In this document: piece after piece, positions 19,400 to 29,689 of the stretch
Numbering within the stretch: position 1 is the stretch's first letter
Layout: each line of letters begins with the position of its first letter
From: Lepidostoma basale
Lineage: Eukaryota; Arthropoda; Insecta; Trichoptera; Lepidostomatidae
Assembly (NCBI GenBank): GCA_022606425.2
Contig: JAHDVF020001225.1
Coordinates: 372,001 to 436,000 of the forward strand
Direction of reading: 5' to 3'
Length of the DNA stretch: 64,000 nt
Program-made: the position numbers and the translations under genes
The notes under the pieces: model-generated
What the model saw: the letters and a program-made list of their open reading frames with translations, nothing else
The model's database searches: none
What the model was told of the DNA's origin: nothing

Positions 19400-20230
19400 T
19401 AATCATTATTATTATTCATGAAGATTTATATATTAAGTGCGCCGTTTTGTAAAAACAATTACTCCAAGGGCTTCTTCTTATTCTTCATCTTCCTTATTGT
19501 TGACCTATTTGGTCTGTTCTCCAGAGTGTTGCGCCTCCTGTGAGGTAGAGATTCTCAGCTGTCCTTCCACCTTTTAGGAGGTCTTTTAGGAGGTCTTCCA
19601 CGAGGACGAGTCCCATGAGGCTGATTATGCAATGCAATATAGGGGAGTCTGGTGGTGTCCATTTTTTTAACATGACCCTTACCACCGTACCAGTCCTTTT
19701 TTCGTTGTCTGCTCCATCTTATAATATCCTCAACCTCACATATCTCTCTTATTCTGGTGTTCATCACTCGATCTCTCAGTGTCTTGCCTGCTATCGTCCT
19801 CGGTGTCTTCATTTCGGAAGTATTCAAAACTTGTTTGGTCCTTACTGTGTCTGTCCTTGCTTCGACGCCGTATGTTATAATTGGTCTTACGCACGCTTTA
19901 TAGATTCTCATCTTACGTTTAATGGCCATGTCTTTGTTTTTTCATATTGTGGATTTTAGAGCCCCAGATTATTACTCCAAGGGCGCACTAAGAAAATACT
20001 TAACGAACGGTGCAGTATTTAGAAGTTTATTAAATTTAAAGTCACTATCCTCATACAACATGGAGACTATTCCACGCTAACGGACCCGCAACGCTGAAAA
20101 CACGATCGTAGAAACTTGCTTGTTTGGCTCAGACTGGAGGAATCGTAATGTTGTTAGCATTTGTTTCTACTGATGAACGATTGAAAGATCTACAGAAAAT
20201 TAAGCAGAAGAACACAGTATATCCTATAAT
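19400..20230 (-). pseudogene. CR1-like LINE split by LINE-B
   Basis: Minus strand from 20230 to 19985 reads SFYDRVFSVAGPLAWNSL, then FKFNKLLNTA-like and SAPLE followed by a stop; 'AGPxxWNSLP' is the CR1/L2-type ending. After the LINE-B insert (19472-19970) it continues at 19471 into a tail with GGCGCACTTAATATA and an ATAATAATAATGAT run. It is related to CR-M but distinct. Confidence 0.65.
19472..19970 (-). pseudogene. LINE-B retrocopy in a CR1-like LINE
   Basis: 14-bp TSD ATTACTCCAAGGGC at 19458-19471 and 19971-19984. Tail: plus-strand CTTCTTCTTATTCTTC. The minus-strand frame 19929-19555 reads MRIYKACVRPIITYGVEA, RTDTVRTKQVLNTSEMKT, DRVMNTRIREICEVEDIIRW, RPRGRPPKR. 'GRPPKRPPKR' is a small in-frame duplication. 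5'-truncated at the conserved KxRIYKxCVRP block. Confidence 0.85.
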
Positions 20231-20732
20231 TACTCATAAAATTTTGATTGACACTTTGCAGTAAAGGTTAATCCAAAATTTTCGTAGGAGAACAAAATAT
20301 AAATGTTTATTTAAAACCAAAATCGAAGAGCTTGTGGTGAAACTAGTTAAATAAGTTTTCTACGACTATCAATGAAACGTTAGTTAAACACACCCTAGCC
20401 TGAAGTTAATTTAATTCATGACTCACGTGACCTTATACAGAGTGTGTAGAATTCATAATCACGGATAAGAAATTACTCCTAAACTTGTCTTTAGCAAAAC
20501 GAGTGGGTGGTTTAATTAAAACAACTTCGAACAAATTAATTGTTGTTTATATTACGATTTATATTTAGATAAACAAATAGAACGTGATTACTAACTAAGA
20601 AATGTTAAATCAAATCTAATGTTAACCTTTCATTTATTTAATTATAAAGTTCCAAAACTTAACTTTTATTAAATACCTTGAAATAGAATTAATAACGCTG
20701 TTTAATCCATTTTTATTTATTAAATATTTTTC
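20231..20732. other. No gene seen
   Basis: AT-rich; a 62-codon minus frame (20634-20822) overlaps the LINE-B tail and is not recognised. Confidence 0.45.
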
Positions 20733-21370
20733 TTTCTCTTCTTCTGATTGTAGATCTTGCAATCTGTTTATGCAGAATATCAACTTTCTTCCTGTAATGA
20801 AGACGACCAGCCTTCTCTCCATCTCTTTGGTGGTCGTCCTGGTGGTCGACGGTAATCTGGAGTATCGTGCATCACGATGTGGTCCCTCCAGAATCGTCTT
20901 CTCTGCCTACTCCATTTCACTATATCTTCAATTTTACCGGATATGCGAATTTCTTCATTGGGTATCATATCTTTAGAGATTCTCCTTAGGGGTTCTCCCC
21001 ACAATAGGTCGCAATGTTCTCATTTCTGTTACTCTAAAGATACGCTTGGTTCCGACAGTGTCTGTTCTTGCTTCGATTCCGTAAGTCATTACTGAGCCTG
21101 ATGCATGTTTTAAAAATTCTAACTTTGCTTTCCACTAGCATATGTCTATTATCCCAGACCGTGTCACTCAGGCATCCGGAGGTAACTGCTGCTTTATTAG
21201 TCTGTTTTTAACTTAATTACACAGATCGCTGCAATAAGATATCTCCACACCCAGGTATCTGAACTTCATGACATGACATGAACTTCATGGGTTTATCGTC
21301 TACAACCAGTTTGCATCTGAGGGACTGTCTGGATATTGTTAGATATTTTGGTTTTGGCGACGGATATCAT
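20733..21370 (-). pseudogene. LINE-B, longest stretch of its RT end
   Basis: Starts at a CTCTTCTTCTG tail. The frame 21004-20780 reads SGKIEDIVKWSRQRRRFWRD, RRPPGRPPKRWREGWSS. Further upstream, in broken frames, are SKVRIFKTCI, KAAVTSGCLSDTVWDN and FRYLGVEI, up to ISVAKTKYLT near 21365. It joins a mariner fragment. Confidence 0.7.
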
Positions 21371-21371
21371 T

Positions 21372-21545
21372 CTTTCAAGAAGTGCTCCTTAGATTAAAAT
21401 AGATGATAGTCAGACGTAACAAGTCCTGGTGAATATGGAGGGTGAGTTATAATCTCTCACTTTAGGTCTTGGATTTTTTTCACGGGACATTTAAGCTGAG
21501 TGAGGGCGTACATTGTCTTGGTGCACTTTTTGAGTTTTGTAAGAC
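21372..21545 (-). pseudogene. mariner-type transposase fragment
   Basis: Minus strand, in shifting frames: VHQDNVRPHSA, then HPPYSPGLVTSDYHLF and KEHFLKE. 'HxDNARPHxA ... HPPYSPDLAPSDYHLF' is the mariner DD34D signature. It is a different lineage from the two copies at 58 and 62 kb. LINE-B starts exactly where the transposase would continue, so LINE-B probably inserted into it. Confidence 0.65.
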
Positions 21546-21589
21546 TTGCAGAAAGAGAATTAAATAAATTATTAATAAATTCTAACTGA

Positions 21590-21825
21590 TAAATTATTAT
21601 TATTAGTACTTATAACAAATAGCCCAGGTTAATTTTTTAATTTAAATTATTGTTTCGAATTTAAAATGCGTATTTTTTTATATTAGTCTTTCTTTGTTTC
21701 GTTTTTATTATATTTTTACACCTGAAGTTGGAGGTGTCCTACGACACATGTCGTGTTTTTTTATACTTTTTTTAATATTTTGTTGATTATACAAAGTTTT
21801 TTTCAATTTTCTAAGTCTAATAGAA
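21590..21825 (+). repeat. Z repeat with hammerhead-like module
   Basis: Resembles 61155-61380 (AGTACTTATAACAAATAG, TAAATTATTGTTTCGAAT, TTTATTATATTTTTACAC). Module at 21722-21752: ACAC, CTGAAG box, GGAGG hairpin, GACAC, ATGTC, GTGT. ACAC and GTGT pair. Both copies carry different damage. Confidence 0.65.
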
Positions 21826-21834
21826 ATTTTAACA

Positions 21835-22530
21835 GTAATAATAATAATAATTAGGCTAATTTGTATAGCGCCGTTTTCGTGAAAAGCTCACCTCAAGGGC
21901 GCTTTGACAATGTTTTTAGTCATGAGAGCTGCATGTGACACCAGCAATCAGATAACTGTTGTTTACATTTTATGGGATATTTTGAAAAGGTGGGTTTTTA
22001 GGTGAGATTTAAAGTCTGTCGGATTGTCAATGCATCTGAGGCGTGCAGGAAGCCTATTCCAGGCGGACGGACCTGCCACTGCGAAGGCCCGATCTCCGAA
22101 ATTTGTCCGGGGGTTGCGCTTTGGCTCAACTAATCTGCCTATTGCCGAGGAGTTTGCTGATCGAAGCGTAGATTGCCGCAAGTTAGGGCTATCAGCAACA
22201 CAAAGTTCAGATATATAGGCTGGTGCCATTCCGTGAAGCGCTTTAAAAACCGTCCAGCATAGTTTATACTGGATTCTTTCACTCAGACACTTGAGCCAAT
22301 GAAGATCTTTTAGATGTTGTGAAATATGCGAGTTTTTTGGAACACCTTTTATAAGTCGTGCTGCCGCATTGAAAACGGAGTAACAATACACAAACATGTA
22401 AAATGAAAATAGCAAAGTGTGTACGCGATCAATTAGTATGGTAGAACGATGAGTCATGAGGATTACAATTGGGTTCAGAATATTAGTGCGATTTTCAAAA
22501 ATACGAACCTTGTATCTCAGCATGTTCTAA
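21835..22530 (-). pseudogene. CR-M: CR1/L2-like LINE RT C-terminus
   Basis: The frame 22523-21963 (186 codons) reads NAAARLIKGVPKNSHI, LKDLHWLKCLSERIQYKL, VFKALHGMAPAYISELC, RNPRTNFGDRAFAVAGP, SAWNRLPARLR, FKSHLKTHLF. This is the classic RT 'thumb and tail' of CR1/L2-group LINEs, uninterrupted for its full remaining length. The tail is GCGCCCTTGAGGTGAG, GGCGCTATACAAATTA and ATT repeats (plus 21837-21850). 5'-truncated. Confidence 0.85.
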
Positions 22531-22865
22531 ATTCCGTTTTCATAACCGTTTTTTTCTTGAATGTAATCTGTCATGTTGTTATACGGAATGTGCCGCTCGG
22601 CGAGGGCCTATCGCAATGACTGCCGAAATTCTTGGCCCTTTGTGTCCCGTGAAATATATTTATAATCTAGCTGGGGCAGCTCGGGATATAAAGAGGCCAT
22701 TTTGGGGAAAGCGGCGCTGGGGAGCAATAAGGTAAACTTAAGCGCAAATAAGTGTGCGGTTGTTAGGTCCTACTTACACTCACATTATTAAATAGTCGTA
22801 TAAAAGTGCCTACTTAAACGATGATTCACAATTTGGAAAGAAAATTAAACACTATTTAAAACAAG
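22531..22865. other. GC-richer single-copy block with a short ORF
   Basis: 22616-22735 has an ATG-started 39-codon frame (MTAEILGPLCPVKYIYNLAG, then AARDIKRPFWGKRR) ending at TAA. The A-T-A-A-G-G-T-A-A-A context near 22730 could be a splice donor. Unrecognised; composition differs from its surroundings. Confidence 0.25.
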
Positions 22866-23240
22866 GATTAATTGTATCTCAATAGAGACGAAGATGCAAA
22901 TTGGAAACAGAATATGGTGATCGAGGTGTTTACAGGACTTATGACCTTTCATTGGTTGGGTTAAGCGCACGCTTTATGTAATACAACATTCCCCATTCCA
23001 CCTTTCTTGCGACCACCATATCTGAGAAATTTTTGGAAAATGTATATATGTTAATCTGTAACACCAAACTTCACATGTTAGTTTCAATCTACACACTAGC
23101 GCCATCTATGAAGATTGGAATTTAAGCATTAAGCAGAAGATCTTTTTATTAACACAATGCGAAAGGCTACCGCCATTAACGTTTTGCTAGATAACGCCTG
23201 AAGATGTAACTCCAATTTATATTCTATAATTTGGACCAGT
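22866..23240 (+). repeat. Q repeat
   Basis: GTATCTCAATAGAGACGAAG at the start, ATATGGTGATCGAGGTGT, GACTTATGACCTTTCATTGG, AGCGCCATCTATGAAG, AACACAATGCGAAAGGC and AACGCCTGAAGATG. About 370 bp. Confidence 0.7.
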
Positions 23241-23274
23241 TTTTTTGTTACTAACTATTTAAAACAACTTAATA

Positions 23275-23915
23275 TTGCATTTGAACGGCCGTAACGTTGA
23301 AAAGGTGGACAATTTTAATTATTTCGGCAGCATACTAACGCAATCTCTTGACCCAGATGTAGAGATAAAATGCAGAATTGAGGCAGCAAGAGCTAGGTTT
23401 TATAAAATGATATCACTCTTTTGCAATGATAACGTAAACTTGAAACTCGGCCAGAGAATGATCAAATGCTATGTGTGGTCTGTTTTATTGTACGGATGTG
23501 AAACGTGGACCTTGAAAGTAAACTCAATGAACAGACTGGAAGCATTTGAAATGTGGCTCCATCGCCGAATGCTCAGAATTCCCTGGACAGACATGGTTAC
23601 CAATACCGAAGTTCTGAGGCAAGCTAGATTTGACAGGAACTGTTATCAACTATCAAGGTCCGAAAGATCTCACATCTAGGTCATATACTGCGTGGGGAAA
23701 AGTACCAATTTCTACAACTCATATTGGAGGGGAAAATTGAGGGGCGCCGAAGGCCCGGAAGGAGACAAATGTCCTGGCTGCGAAACGTGAGGGAGTGGAC
23801 CGGCATCCGAAGTGTGGAGGAGCTGTTCCGAGCGGCGCAGAAAGGGACAGATTCGCTGAGGTGATCGCCAACGTTAGAGGGACCCGCAGAGCACTTGAAG
23901 AAGAAGATAAATGAG
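23275..23915 (+). pseudogene. RTE-2 LINE, RT C-terminus to tail
   Basis: The frame 23275-23679 reads VDNFNYFGSILTQSLDPDVE, IKCRIEAARARF, GQRMIKCYVWSVLLYGCETW, LEAFEMWLHRRMLRIPWTD. After a frameshift near 23645 it continues IKVRKISHLGHILRGEKY, EGKIEGRRRPGRRQM, SWLRNVREWTG and ends at about 23910 with GAAGAAGATAA. RTE-clade endonuclease-RT proteins end this way. No catalytic YADD in this copy; 5'-truncated. Confidence 0.8.
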
Positions 23916-24124
23916 GCGTTTAGTAACAAAGACGGCAATGTCAAGCAAAATACGAAAATGAGTTAAATATTCAGTTTGATAGAGAAAAAATATTATAATC
24001 TGAGTTTACATTTACTTTGAAATAAATCCGCTATTAAGGTAGTCTGGTAACTTTAGCCGATTTTCATGTCATTTTTTGCGGGCGTTTTTTTGTAGGAAAA
24101 TAAAAATGAATCGTTTTGAAAATT
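23916..24124. other. No gene seen
   Basis: AT-rich spacer between RTE-2 and RTE-1. Confidence 0.5.
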
Positions 24125-24480
24125 TAGGACTCCTCACATGCCCGACATTCAATATTTGATTTATTTGATCGTGCCACGTTTTTCTCGGTCTTTCTCTATT
24201 TCTGGTTCCATTTACATCGTTATTGTATAATTTTTTTTAACATTCTTTCTACATTCATTATTTCCATATGTCCAAACCATATAAATGATCCTTTCATTAT
24301 TTTGTTCATAGCACCATCATTCGCACCGCATTCACTTCTTATACTCGTATTTTCGTTCGACACTCTATCATACGCAAAGTATGTATACACATTATTTAAG
24401 AGATCTCATTTCTACTGCGTTTATTCTTATTTCATCCTTATTTTGCCAGTTTCATGGTTCACTTCCATACAGAAGGGTCA
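24125..24480 (-). pseudogene. RTE-1 internal C-terminal part
   Basis: Plus strand begins GGACTCCTCACATGCCCGAC (the GHVRS region) and runs through TGGTTCCATTTACATCGTTA and TCATTATTTTGTTCATAGCA to the MYGS region at 24470. Neither hairpin nor tail is present, so the 3' end is deleted. Confidence 0.7.
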
Positions 24481-25046
24481 GTAGAATATAATAATTAAAT
24501 TTTTTTTAAATTAGATAATTTGATTTTTTATAATTCCACGTTATTGTCAATTATTTATATTAGACATGTGAATTTATTTTTTTAAAACCAGTTAATTTGA
24601 TTTATTTTTTTTACGAACTTTTTTTGTTATGTAAGGATTATCATAAAGTCTAAGAAATTAAATTTATAATACTATTTCTGCGATAATTTAATGTTTGGAA
24701 AAAACGTCATAAAATTTAATTCCTTAAAAAATATAAAACTTCATTATTATAATCATTTTCTTTCGTATAAATTTTTTAAGCTTAATTTTTTGTACGTAAT
24801 GTTAGTTGGGACATGTAGATAAAATGTAATGCAAAGGTTGCTACCTACTTCTTTCAAGAATTCGTCTTCGGTTTATTAAAATTATGAAGATCTGCTTTGT
24901 GTTCGCATCCTCCCTAGGGATCTTTTAAGATGGAAAATTGAAAAACCATGCTGTCAGTAGCGTTGAGCAATATTTTTTAAATATTACGTGTAAATAATCT
25001 AAAGCGAAATCTACTTTATTCGATTGAAGAAAGTCTGGAAAGATCG
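24481..25046. other. No gene seen
   Basis: Very AT-rich; homopolymer runs; nothing recognised. Confidence 0.5.
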
Positions 25047-25335
25047 ATGTATTTCCAATTCCACCAAATTTTAACTATGCGCATTCTCATATTCCCAATA
25101 TTTATTTATTGGCTACAGCATGAAAGAGCTTCTACATCCAAAGATCTCGTTGTTCTGTTCGATTCTAAATTATCGTTCAATCTTCTTGTTGAAGTTGATC
25201 TATGTAATAGTTCCATTAAAAAGCTTGGAATTGTTTTAAGGAATGTCTAGATATTATCCAAAACTCAGGTACTTCAGGTATTGTTTAATTCCCTGTCGGC
25301 TGGAATATAGTTCCATTATTTGGTCACCGCATGGG
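25047..25335 (+). pseudogene. Jockey-like RT fragment
   Basis: Frames 25047-25250 and 25243-25335 read STSKDLVVLFDSKLSFNLLV, SSIKKLGIVLRNV, then CRLEYSSIIWSPHGI. 'KDLGVxFDSKLSF', 'LGF..R' and 'SxLEYxSxIWSP' are standard jockey/CR1-type RT blocks. It is fused to RTE-2 at about 25336. Confidence 0.65.
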
Positions 25336-25760
25336 ATCCCGATACCCGATCTTCAAAAACTCATAAATAAAATTGATATTGCAGAGGATCTGGGCTTGAA
25401 AATCAACGTTAAGAAGACCAAATGGATGACATTTCTTCATCCACTCTGCAAATAAATGGTGCGAACGTTGAAATGCTCGACCAATTTAAATACTTTGGTA
25501 GCATTATCACTAAAGCATGGTAGCATGGATATTGAAATAAAATGCAGAATTAAGGTTGCACGAGCTGCATTTAATATAATGAAAACATTCGTTTGCAACG
25601 ATAATCTTAACTTGAAACTCCGACAAAGAATGATTAAATGATATACGAGTATACGGTCTATTCTACTATATGGCTGCGAAACCTGGACTCTGAAAGTGAA
25701 TGTAAAGAACCGGTTGGAGGCGGATGTGTATACAACGTAGAATGCTCCGTATATAAATAT
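25336..25760 (+). pseudogene. RTE-2 LINE fragment
   Basis: PDLQKLINKIDIAEDLGLK, INVKKTKWMTF, then in other frames LKHGSMDIEIKCRIKVARA, NLKLRQRMIK, LLYGCETWTLKVN. Same family as 23275 and 59770. The end is cut by SINE-1. Confidence 0.7.
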
Positions 25761-25787
25761 ATGTATAAATGGTGTAGCTATCATGTT

Positions 25788-25897
25788 AATTCTCGTGACA
25801 TGTAAAAAGTAGCTAATCAGACCAAATGGCACTGCTACGTCGGACATCGAGCCCGGGACCTTTGGTGTGGCAGTCAAAACACTCGGCCACGAAGGTC
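25788..25897 (-). mobile_element. SINE-1, partial
   Basis: Minus strand: GACCTTCGTGGCCGAGTG head, B box GGGCTCGATGTCCG (degraded), body, CATGTCACGAGAATTAAC. The middle of the body and the tail block are missing. Confidence 0.7.
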
Positions 25898-25914
25898 GTC
25901 ATATAAAATCCATG

Positions 25915-26155
25915 GATTGTTAATAAATGGCTAAGAAAGTATGCATTAATGATGTGAATGCTATGAAGATAGACAAAAAAAAAAAAGGATGCCATGACCA
26001 AATTAATAAAATTATATATTATATTATATTAGAAGAATCGATGTGCGTATAGGACTCTTTCGAGGAAACTAGAGAGATGTGTCAGGATAGAGTAGTATGG
26101 TAGTATAGTCTCACTGCCTTCCCTTCTGAGGAAGCGGTATTGTGGTTGGTTTTTG
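25915..26155 (+). pseudogene. RTE-1b 3' end
   Basis: AAGAAAGTATGCATTAATGA (KKVCINDVN), CATGACCAAATTAATAAAAT, TGTGTCAGGATAGAGTAGTA, TTCCCTTCTGAGGAAGCGG hairpin and a TTGGTTTTTGTTTTT tail. Confidence 0.65.
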
Positions 26156-26454
26156 TTTTTAATGGATCCACGCAAAATGTATTTGTCCACCACTGTTGTA
26201 ATATTGTGTTCATTTTTTTTTCAAGGTGTTCATTTCACAGTATATTAGGTTAGTCTGTATGTACTGGAAAATTTTAAATGAATTTAAATATCAAATTACA
26301 CAGTTCGTCCTTGGCATTTTAAGGACTCTGTTTTATAAAGAATTCTCCATCCAGTTCCATTTTAAAGTAAACATTTATAGTTATCCAGATGTTGTTTAGT
26401 CACAAAATTTAAATTAAGTTTTCAAAAACAATTTTATCATATTTACATAAATAT
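26156..26454. other. No gene seen
   Basis: AT-rich; nothing recognised. Confidence 0.5.
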
Positions 26455-26600
26455 AGTAAATGGTGCACTAAAAGTTGTCATCGCAAACAAAAACCTATCC
26501 AAAAAAGCTAGAATGGCAGTGCACAATGGTGTTCTTCTACCGACCCTTATGTATGTAAGCGAAGCATGGAACTGGCAAAAGAAGGATGAAAGTAGAAAAT
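26455..26600 (+). pseudogene. RTE-1 internal fragment
   Basis: AATGGTGCACTAAAAGTTGT, AAACCTATCCAAAAAAGCTA, ATGGCAGTGCACAATGGTGT, then SEAWNWQKKDESR; it stops abruptly at 26600. No 3' end, so truncated on both sides. Confidence 0.7.
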
Positions 26601-27264
26601 TATTAACATAAAAAATAAAAACATATCAAAATAGCACGAATGGTATTCCATGAATCCATTAAGACGTTGAAAGACATTGCTTCAAATCAATCTCTAGAAA
26701 GAAAACTTGAAAACAAAAACTCCTAGAAAAATTTATTTATTATTCATGTAGAGTATACGAGTATATGGTTAAATCTGAAGTATGTTAACAGTAACTGACT
26801 ACGGTTATAAATGAGGTGTTTTCTAATTACTTTATTGAGACAATACTTCTCAAAAATCTCAGACTATACATAAGTAAGAGAATTATATAGCGAGAAACGA
26901 ATCCCTTCGTGACTTGAAGTACTGCAAATAGCTTTGGTCGGCTCAATTCCAGAGAACACTTCCCCTAGGAAATCATCAGGTCGTAAATCTCATACCGATG
27001 TACTCTGTTTGATTTTAAATAAAATGTAAGAAGGGATAAAGTGCTTTCGAACATGTGTTGGGTGCCAACATTTACGATTGTTTTGTTTGGAAGAATCGAA
27101 TTACATGTTACTGATTTGGGAGCATAGAAAAACTTACGTTTCGAAAAACGAAAGAACAACGCATCTAGCTTATACGTTCCGACACATTTTTTAAATAAAC
27201 ACAACTAACATATTTCATAAATTTTCGTTACAATCACTTAATTAGTGATGGGGCATAATTACTA
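26601..27264. other. Unrecognised; one protein-like minus frame
   Basis: Minus frame 27204-26965 (79 codons: FKKCVGTYKLDALFFRF, FYAPKSVTCNSILPN, VGTQHMFESTLSLLTF) has protein-like composition and no obvious repeats. I cannot match it. It may be an RT or exon remnant or chance. Confidence 0.25.
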
Positions 27265-27324
27265 ATAATAATCTATTGTTTTGGCGGAAACACTTTGTTA
27301 TTTCAATAAAATAAGCTGTAAAAA

Positions 27325-27545
27325 AAAACGAAACGGCCGTTCACAATGGAGTTCTGGTCCCAACCCTAATGAATGGAAGCGAATCATGGAACTGGCGGAA
27401 GAAGGATGAGAGCAGAATAAATGCAGTAGAGATGATGTCTCTATGACGTATGTGTGGTAGAACGATATACGACAGAATCTCAAATACTGATTTAAGAAAG
27501 GAATGTAGAGCGGAAGAATGTATTATGAACAAAATTTAAATAAGG
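27325..27545 (+). pseudogene. RTE-1b internal fragment
   Basis: CGGCCGTTCACAATGGAGTT, ATGGAAGCGAATCATGGAAC, then INAVEMMSL, MCGRTIYDRISN, KECRAEECIMNKI. It matches the long RTE-1b frame at 52723-53118. Ends at 27540 next to SINE-2. Confidence 0.7.
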
Positions 27546-27562
27546 TATTTTGACGATTGAAG

Positions 27563-27725
27563 TATGCGCGGGAGATGCCTATGGATAGCGGTGAGGTTCG
27601 CAACCCATCACACCGCGTCTCTCGCCGGGGCGAAAAAAGAAAGATGGAGTTCCGCATCGGTTAAAGTGTGGCAGTCCATTCTTTCTGCCTACCCCTCCGG
27701 GGAGACGGCGTCATGGTTAGATAGT
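27563..27725 (+). mobile_element. SINE-2, sense orientation
   Basis: Begins GTATGCGCGGGAGATGCCTA; GGTTCGCAACCC (B-box-like) at 27595-27606; closing stem CGTCTCTCGC. At about 27663 it enters the RTE-1 tail: AAGTGTGGCAGTCCATTC, CCCCTCCGGGG hairpin (27693-27703), GGCGTCATGG and TTAGATAGTTA. The 5' flank is unrelated to that of the 11.7 and 12.2 kb copies. Confidence 0.8.
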
Positions 27726-27832
27726 TATTCAATCTTTGTAATGTTATGTTCCTGATACTTTACCTAAGTTAACTATATTTCTAGGTTCTTTCATTCAATT
27801 TATAATAATTTTGGTTAGTTTATATCGTTTTT

Positions 27833-27866
27833 CCGATGATGAAGGTGTTAGTCTTCGAAACATGCC
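27833..27866 (+). ncRNA. Hammerhead-like motif
   Basis: CCGATGA (one change from CTGATGA), U, stem GAAG/CTTC with an 8-base loop, GAAAC, ATGCC. Flanks TTTTT (27828-27832) and AAAAA (27867-27871) can pair as stem I. Stem III palindrome damaged (CATGC). Confidence 0.4.
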
Positions 27867-27899
27867 AAAAAAAAAATTCCAAAGTGGAAAAACAGTGTT

Positions 27900-28145
27900 T
27901 GAATTAAATAGTCCATTGTTTTGGCCAAAACACTATGATACCTTAACATTTTAAACTGTTAAATTAAATAACTTTGTTTTTTGCATCACAATTGTATTTT
28001 ATTTTACGCGAAGGCTATTTCATCAACCTATGTTGATATCATTGTAACACCTGATGATGTCAACATAGGTTGATGAAACAGCTGTCGCGTAAAATAAAAT
28101 ACAATTACGATACAAAAAACAAAGTGATTTAATTTAACAGTTTAA
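27900..28145. repeat. V fold-back with hammerhead-like modules
   Basis: Arms 27957-28038 and 28050-28142 are inverted (TTTTTTGCATCACAATTGTA against its reverse). Plus-strand module 28051-28086: CTGATGA, U, GTCAAC/GTTGAT stem, GAAAC, AGCTGTC, with ACAC/GCGT flanks pairing at three of four bases. 27911-27950 has the TTGTTTTGGCCAAAACAC motif. Confidence 0.7.
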
Positions 28146-28867
28146 AGTGTTTTAATTTATTAAAAAATTCGTCAATAAATATATTAACTTTTTATGAACG
28201 TTGTTTTTGTTTTGTATTTTTCTTGTTTTTCTTGATTTGGTTACAAAAGTTAATACGCGGAAAATTTCGTTTTTAATCTGCCTTTTTGAAAAAATTCTCG
28301 TAATTCCAGCGCCTTTCATTATACACATTCTGTATACTTCCACACGTGTATACACTCGTATTTGCAGTATTCAAAGCGAAACAATTTGTCAGCAAAGTCA
28401 AGGTTTTATTTATTAGATTCAGGCATATGACAAAGTCCTGCGAAGAAAGTTCGTTCATATACATAATACAAGTTCCGGGACTTCGTACAGACAAATTTGA
28501 ATGTATTTAGGACGGTCTGTCATCAGTTACATAATGGAAAATGAAAACACAAAGAAAAGATTATTAGTTCTTTCAATTTGTTCGAAACTTTTTGTTCTAA
28601 ACTTCTTTAATATTACAATTTCAGTTAAAAATTGTAACGAGTTCCTTAAAAAGGTTTTCGAAGTTGGACTAAACTTTACCTCTAATATTTCTTAATGTGA
28701 AAGTACTTAAAAGATTTAGGCCTCACTTTGGAGTAAGAACTTTATTCTTCTACTTGTGTTGCCAGGGAAATTAATTGAAAGTTGTTTAGTTTAATTTAAA
28801 TATTATATTTATATGGCAATCTGAAGAAGTTCTTTAATAGTTAGATTCCCCAGTGTCTGAAACAAAA
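28146..28867. other. No gene seen
   Basis: AT-rich with several overlapping 60-70 codon frames on both strands, none with a recognisable motif. Confidence 0.45.
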
Positions 28868-28992
28868 AATGTATGATGAATACGTACTTCCAGTACTGAC
28901 ATATGGAGCAGAAACGCTAACCCTCACCAAGTCGACCATAAGGAGACTCCGTGTAGCATAGAGGAAACACGAAAGAGCCATGCTACACGTAG
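28868..28992 (+). pseudogene. LINE-P RT fragment
   Basis: Reads YVLPVLTYGAETLTLTKST, IRRLRVA, stop, RKHERAMLHV. 'VLPVLTYGAETW ... RAMERAML' is typical of RTE/BovB-like RT C-termini. About 40 codons, then a sharp join to JOC-H. Confidence 0.65.
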
Positions 28993-29430
28993 GATATTCC
29001 GTTACGTTGGAGAGGGTTCAGAAAAATAATCTTAGGTATCTCTAAATGAGAGAGTATGGTAGTTATCCGTGGCTCTATCCCACGACATTTCTGTTAAGAA
29101 TGCTTGGAACCAATTCATTACAGCTTCGAAGAGATGGGCATCTCATTACCCATTTCTTTAAATTTTTCAGGGGATATTTCGAGAACTCGGCCGTGCTAGC
29201 GGATGTTGGTCTTTTTGTTCCTGATAGATTTCTCCGACAGCGACAGCACAGATTGTCACAGTCTTTCATATTCGTATCTATCATAAAGTATCTCTTTTTC
29301 CTTATGTCGAACCATATCTAAGGCGTTTCTGGTATTTTTTAAATGTATTATATATAATATTTTACCTATACTCGATAGATGCCTTATACATTTATGCTGT
29401 TTGTAGTAAATAAACTGATTTGATTTGTAC
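28993..29430 (+). pseudogene. JOC-H 3' end with internal deletion
   Basis: VTLERVQKNNLRYL, stop, REYGSYPWLYPTTFLLRML, FFKFFRGYFENSAVLADVGL, FVPDRFLRQRQHRLSQ. It then jumps to the 3' untranslated part (TTTCATATTCGT, GGCGTTTCTGGTATT, CTCGATAGATGCCTTATAC) and the GTAAATAAACTGATTTGATT tail. About 150 bp of coding sequence is missing. Confidence 0.75.
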
Positions 29431-29510
29431 AACATTTTTAATGTATACAAATACTTATAGACGAATACTGGATTTTATTTACCCATTGCGGGTTATCAAT
29501 TCAAGGATTA

Positions 29511-29645
29511 ATTTTATCTCAATAGAAACGAAGGTGCAAACCTGACAATTAATGACAGGTCATAAGTCCTGTAAACACCTCGATCACCATATTCAGTTTC
29601 CAGTTTGCATCTTCGTCTCTATTGAGATAAAATTAATCATTGATT
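29511..29645. repeat. Q repeat, head-to-head inverted dimer
   Basis: ATTTTATCTCAATAGAAACG at the left end and CGTCTCTATTGAGATAAAAT at the right are inverted copies; the centre keeps only GACAGGTCATAAGTCCTGTA. It looks like an internal-deletion derivative of a TIR element. Confidence 0.65.
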
Positions 29646-29689
29646 TGATTTGATTTGTTTATGGTTCTTATCATTTAGTACATAAGTTT

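Noticed and set aside
26965..27204. 79-codon minus ORF as a gene
   Set aside because: Looks protein-like but has no recognised motif, promoter or conservation evidence; left as unrecognised sequence.
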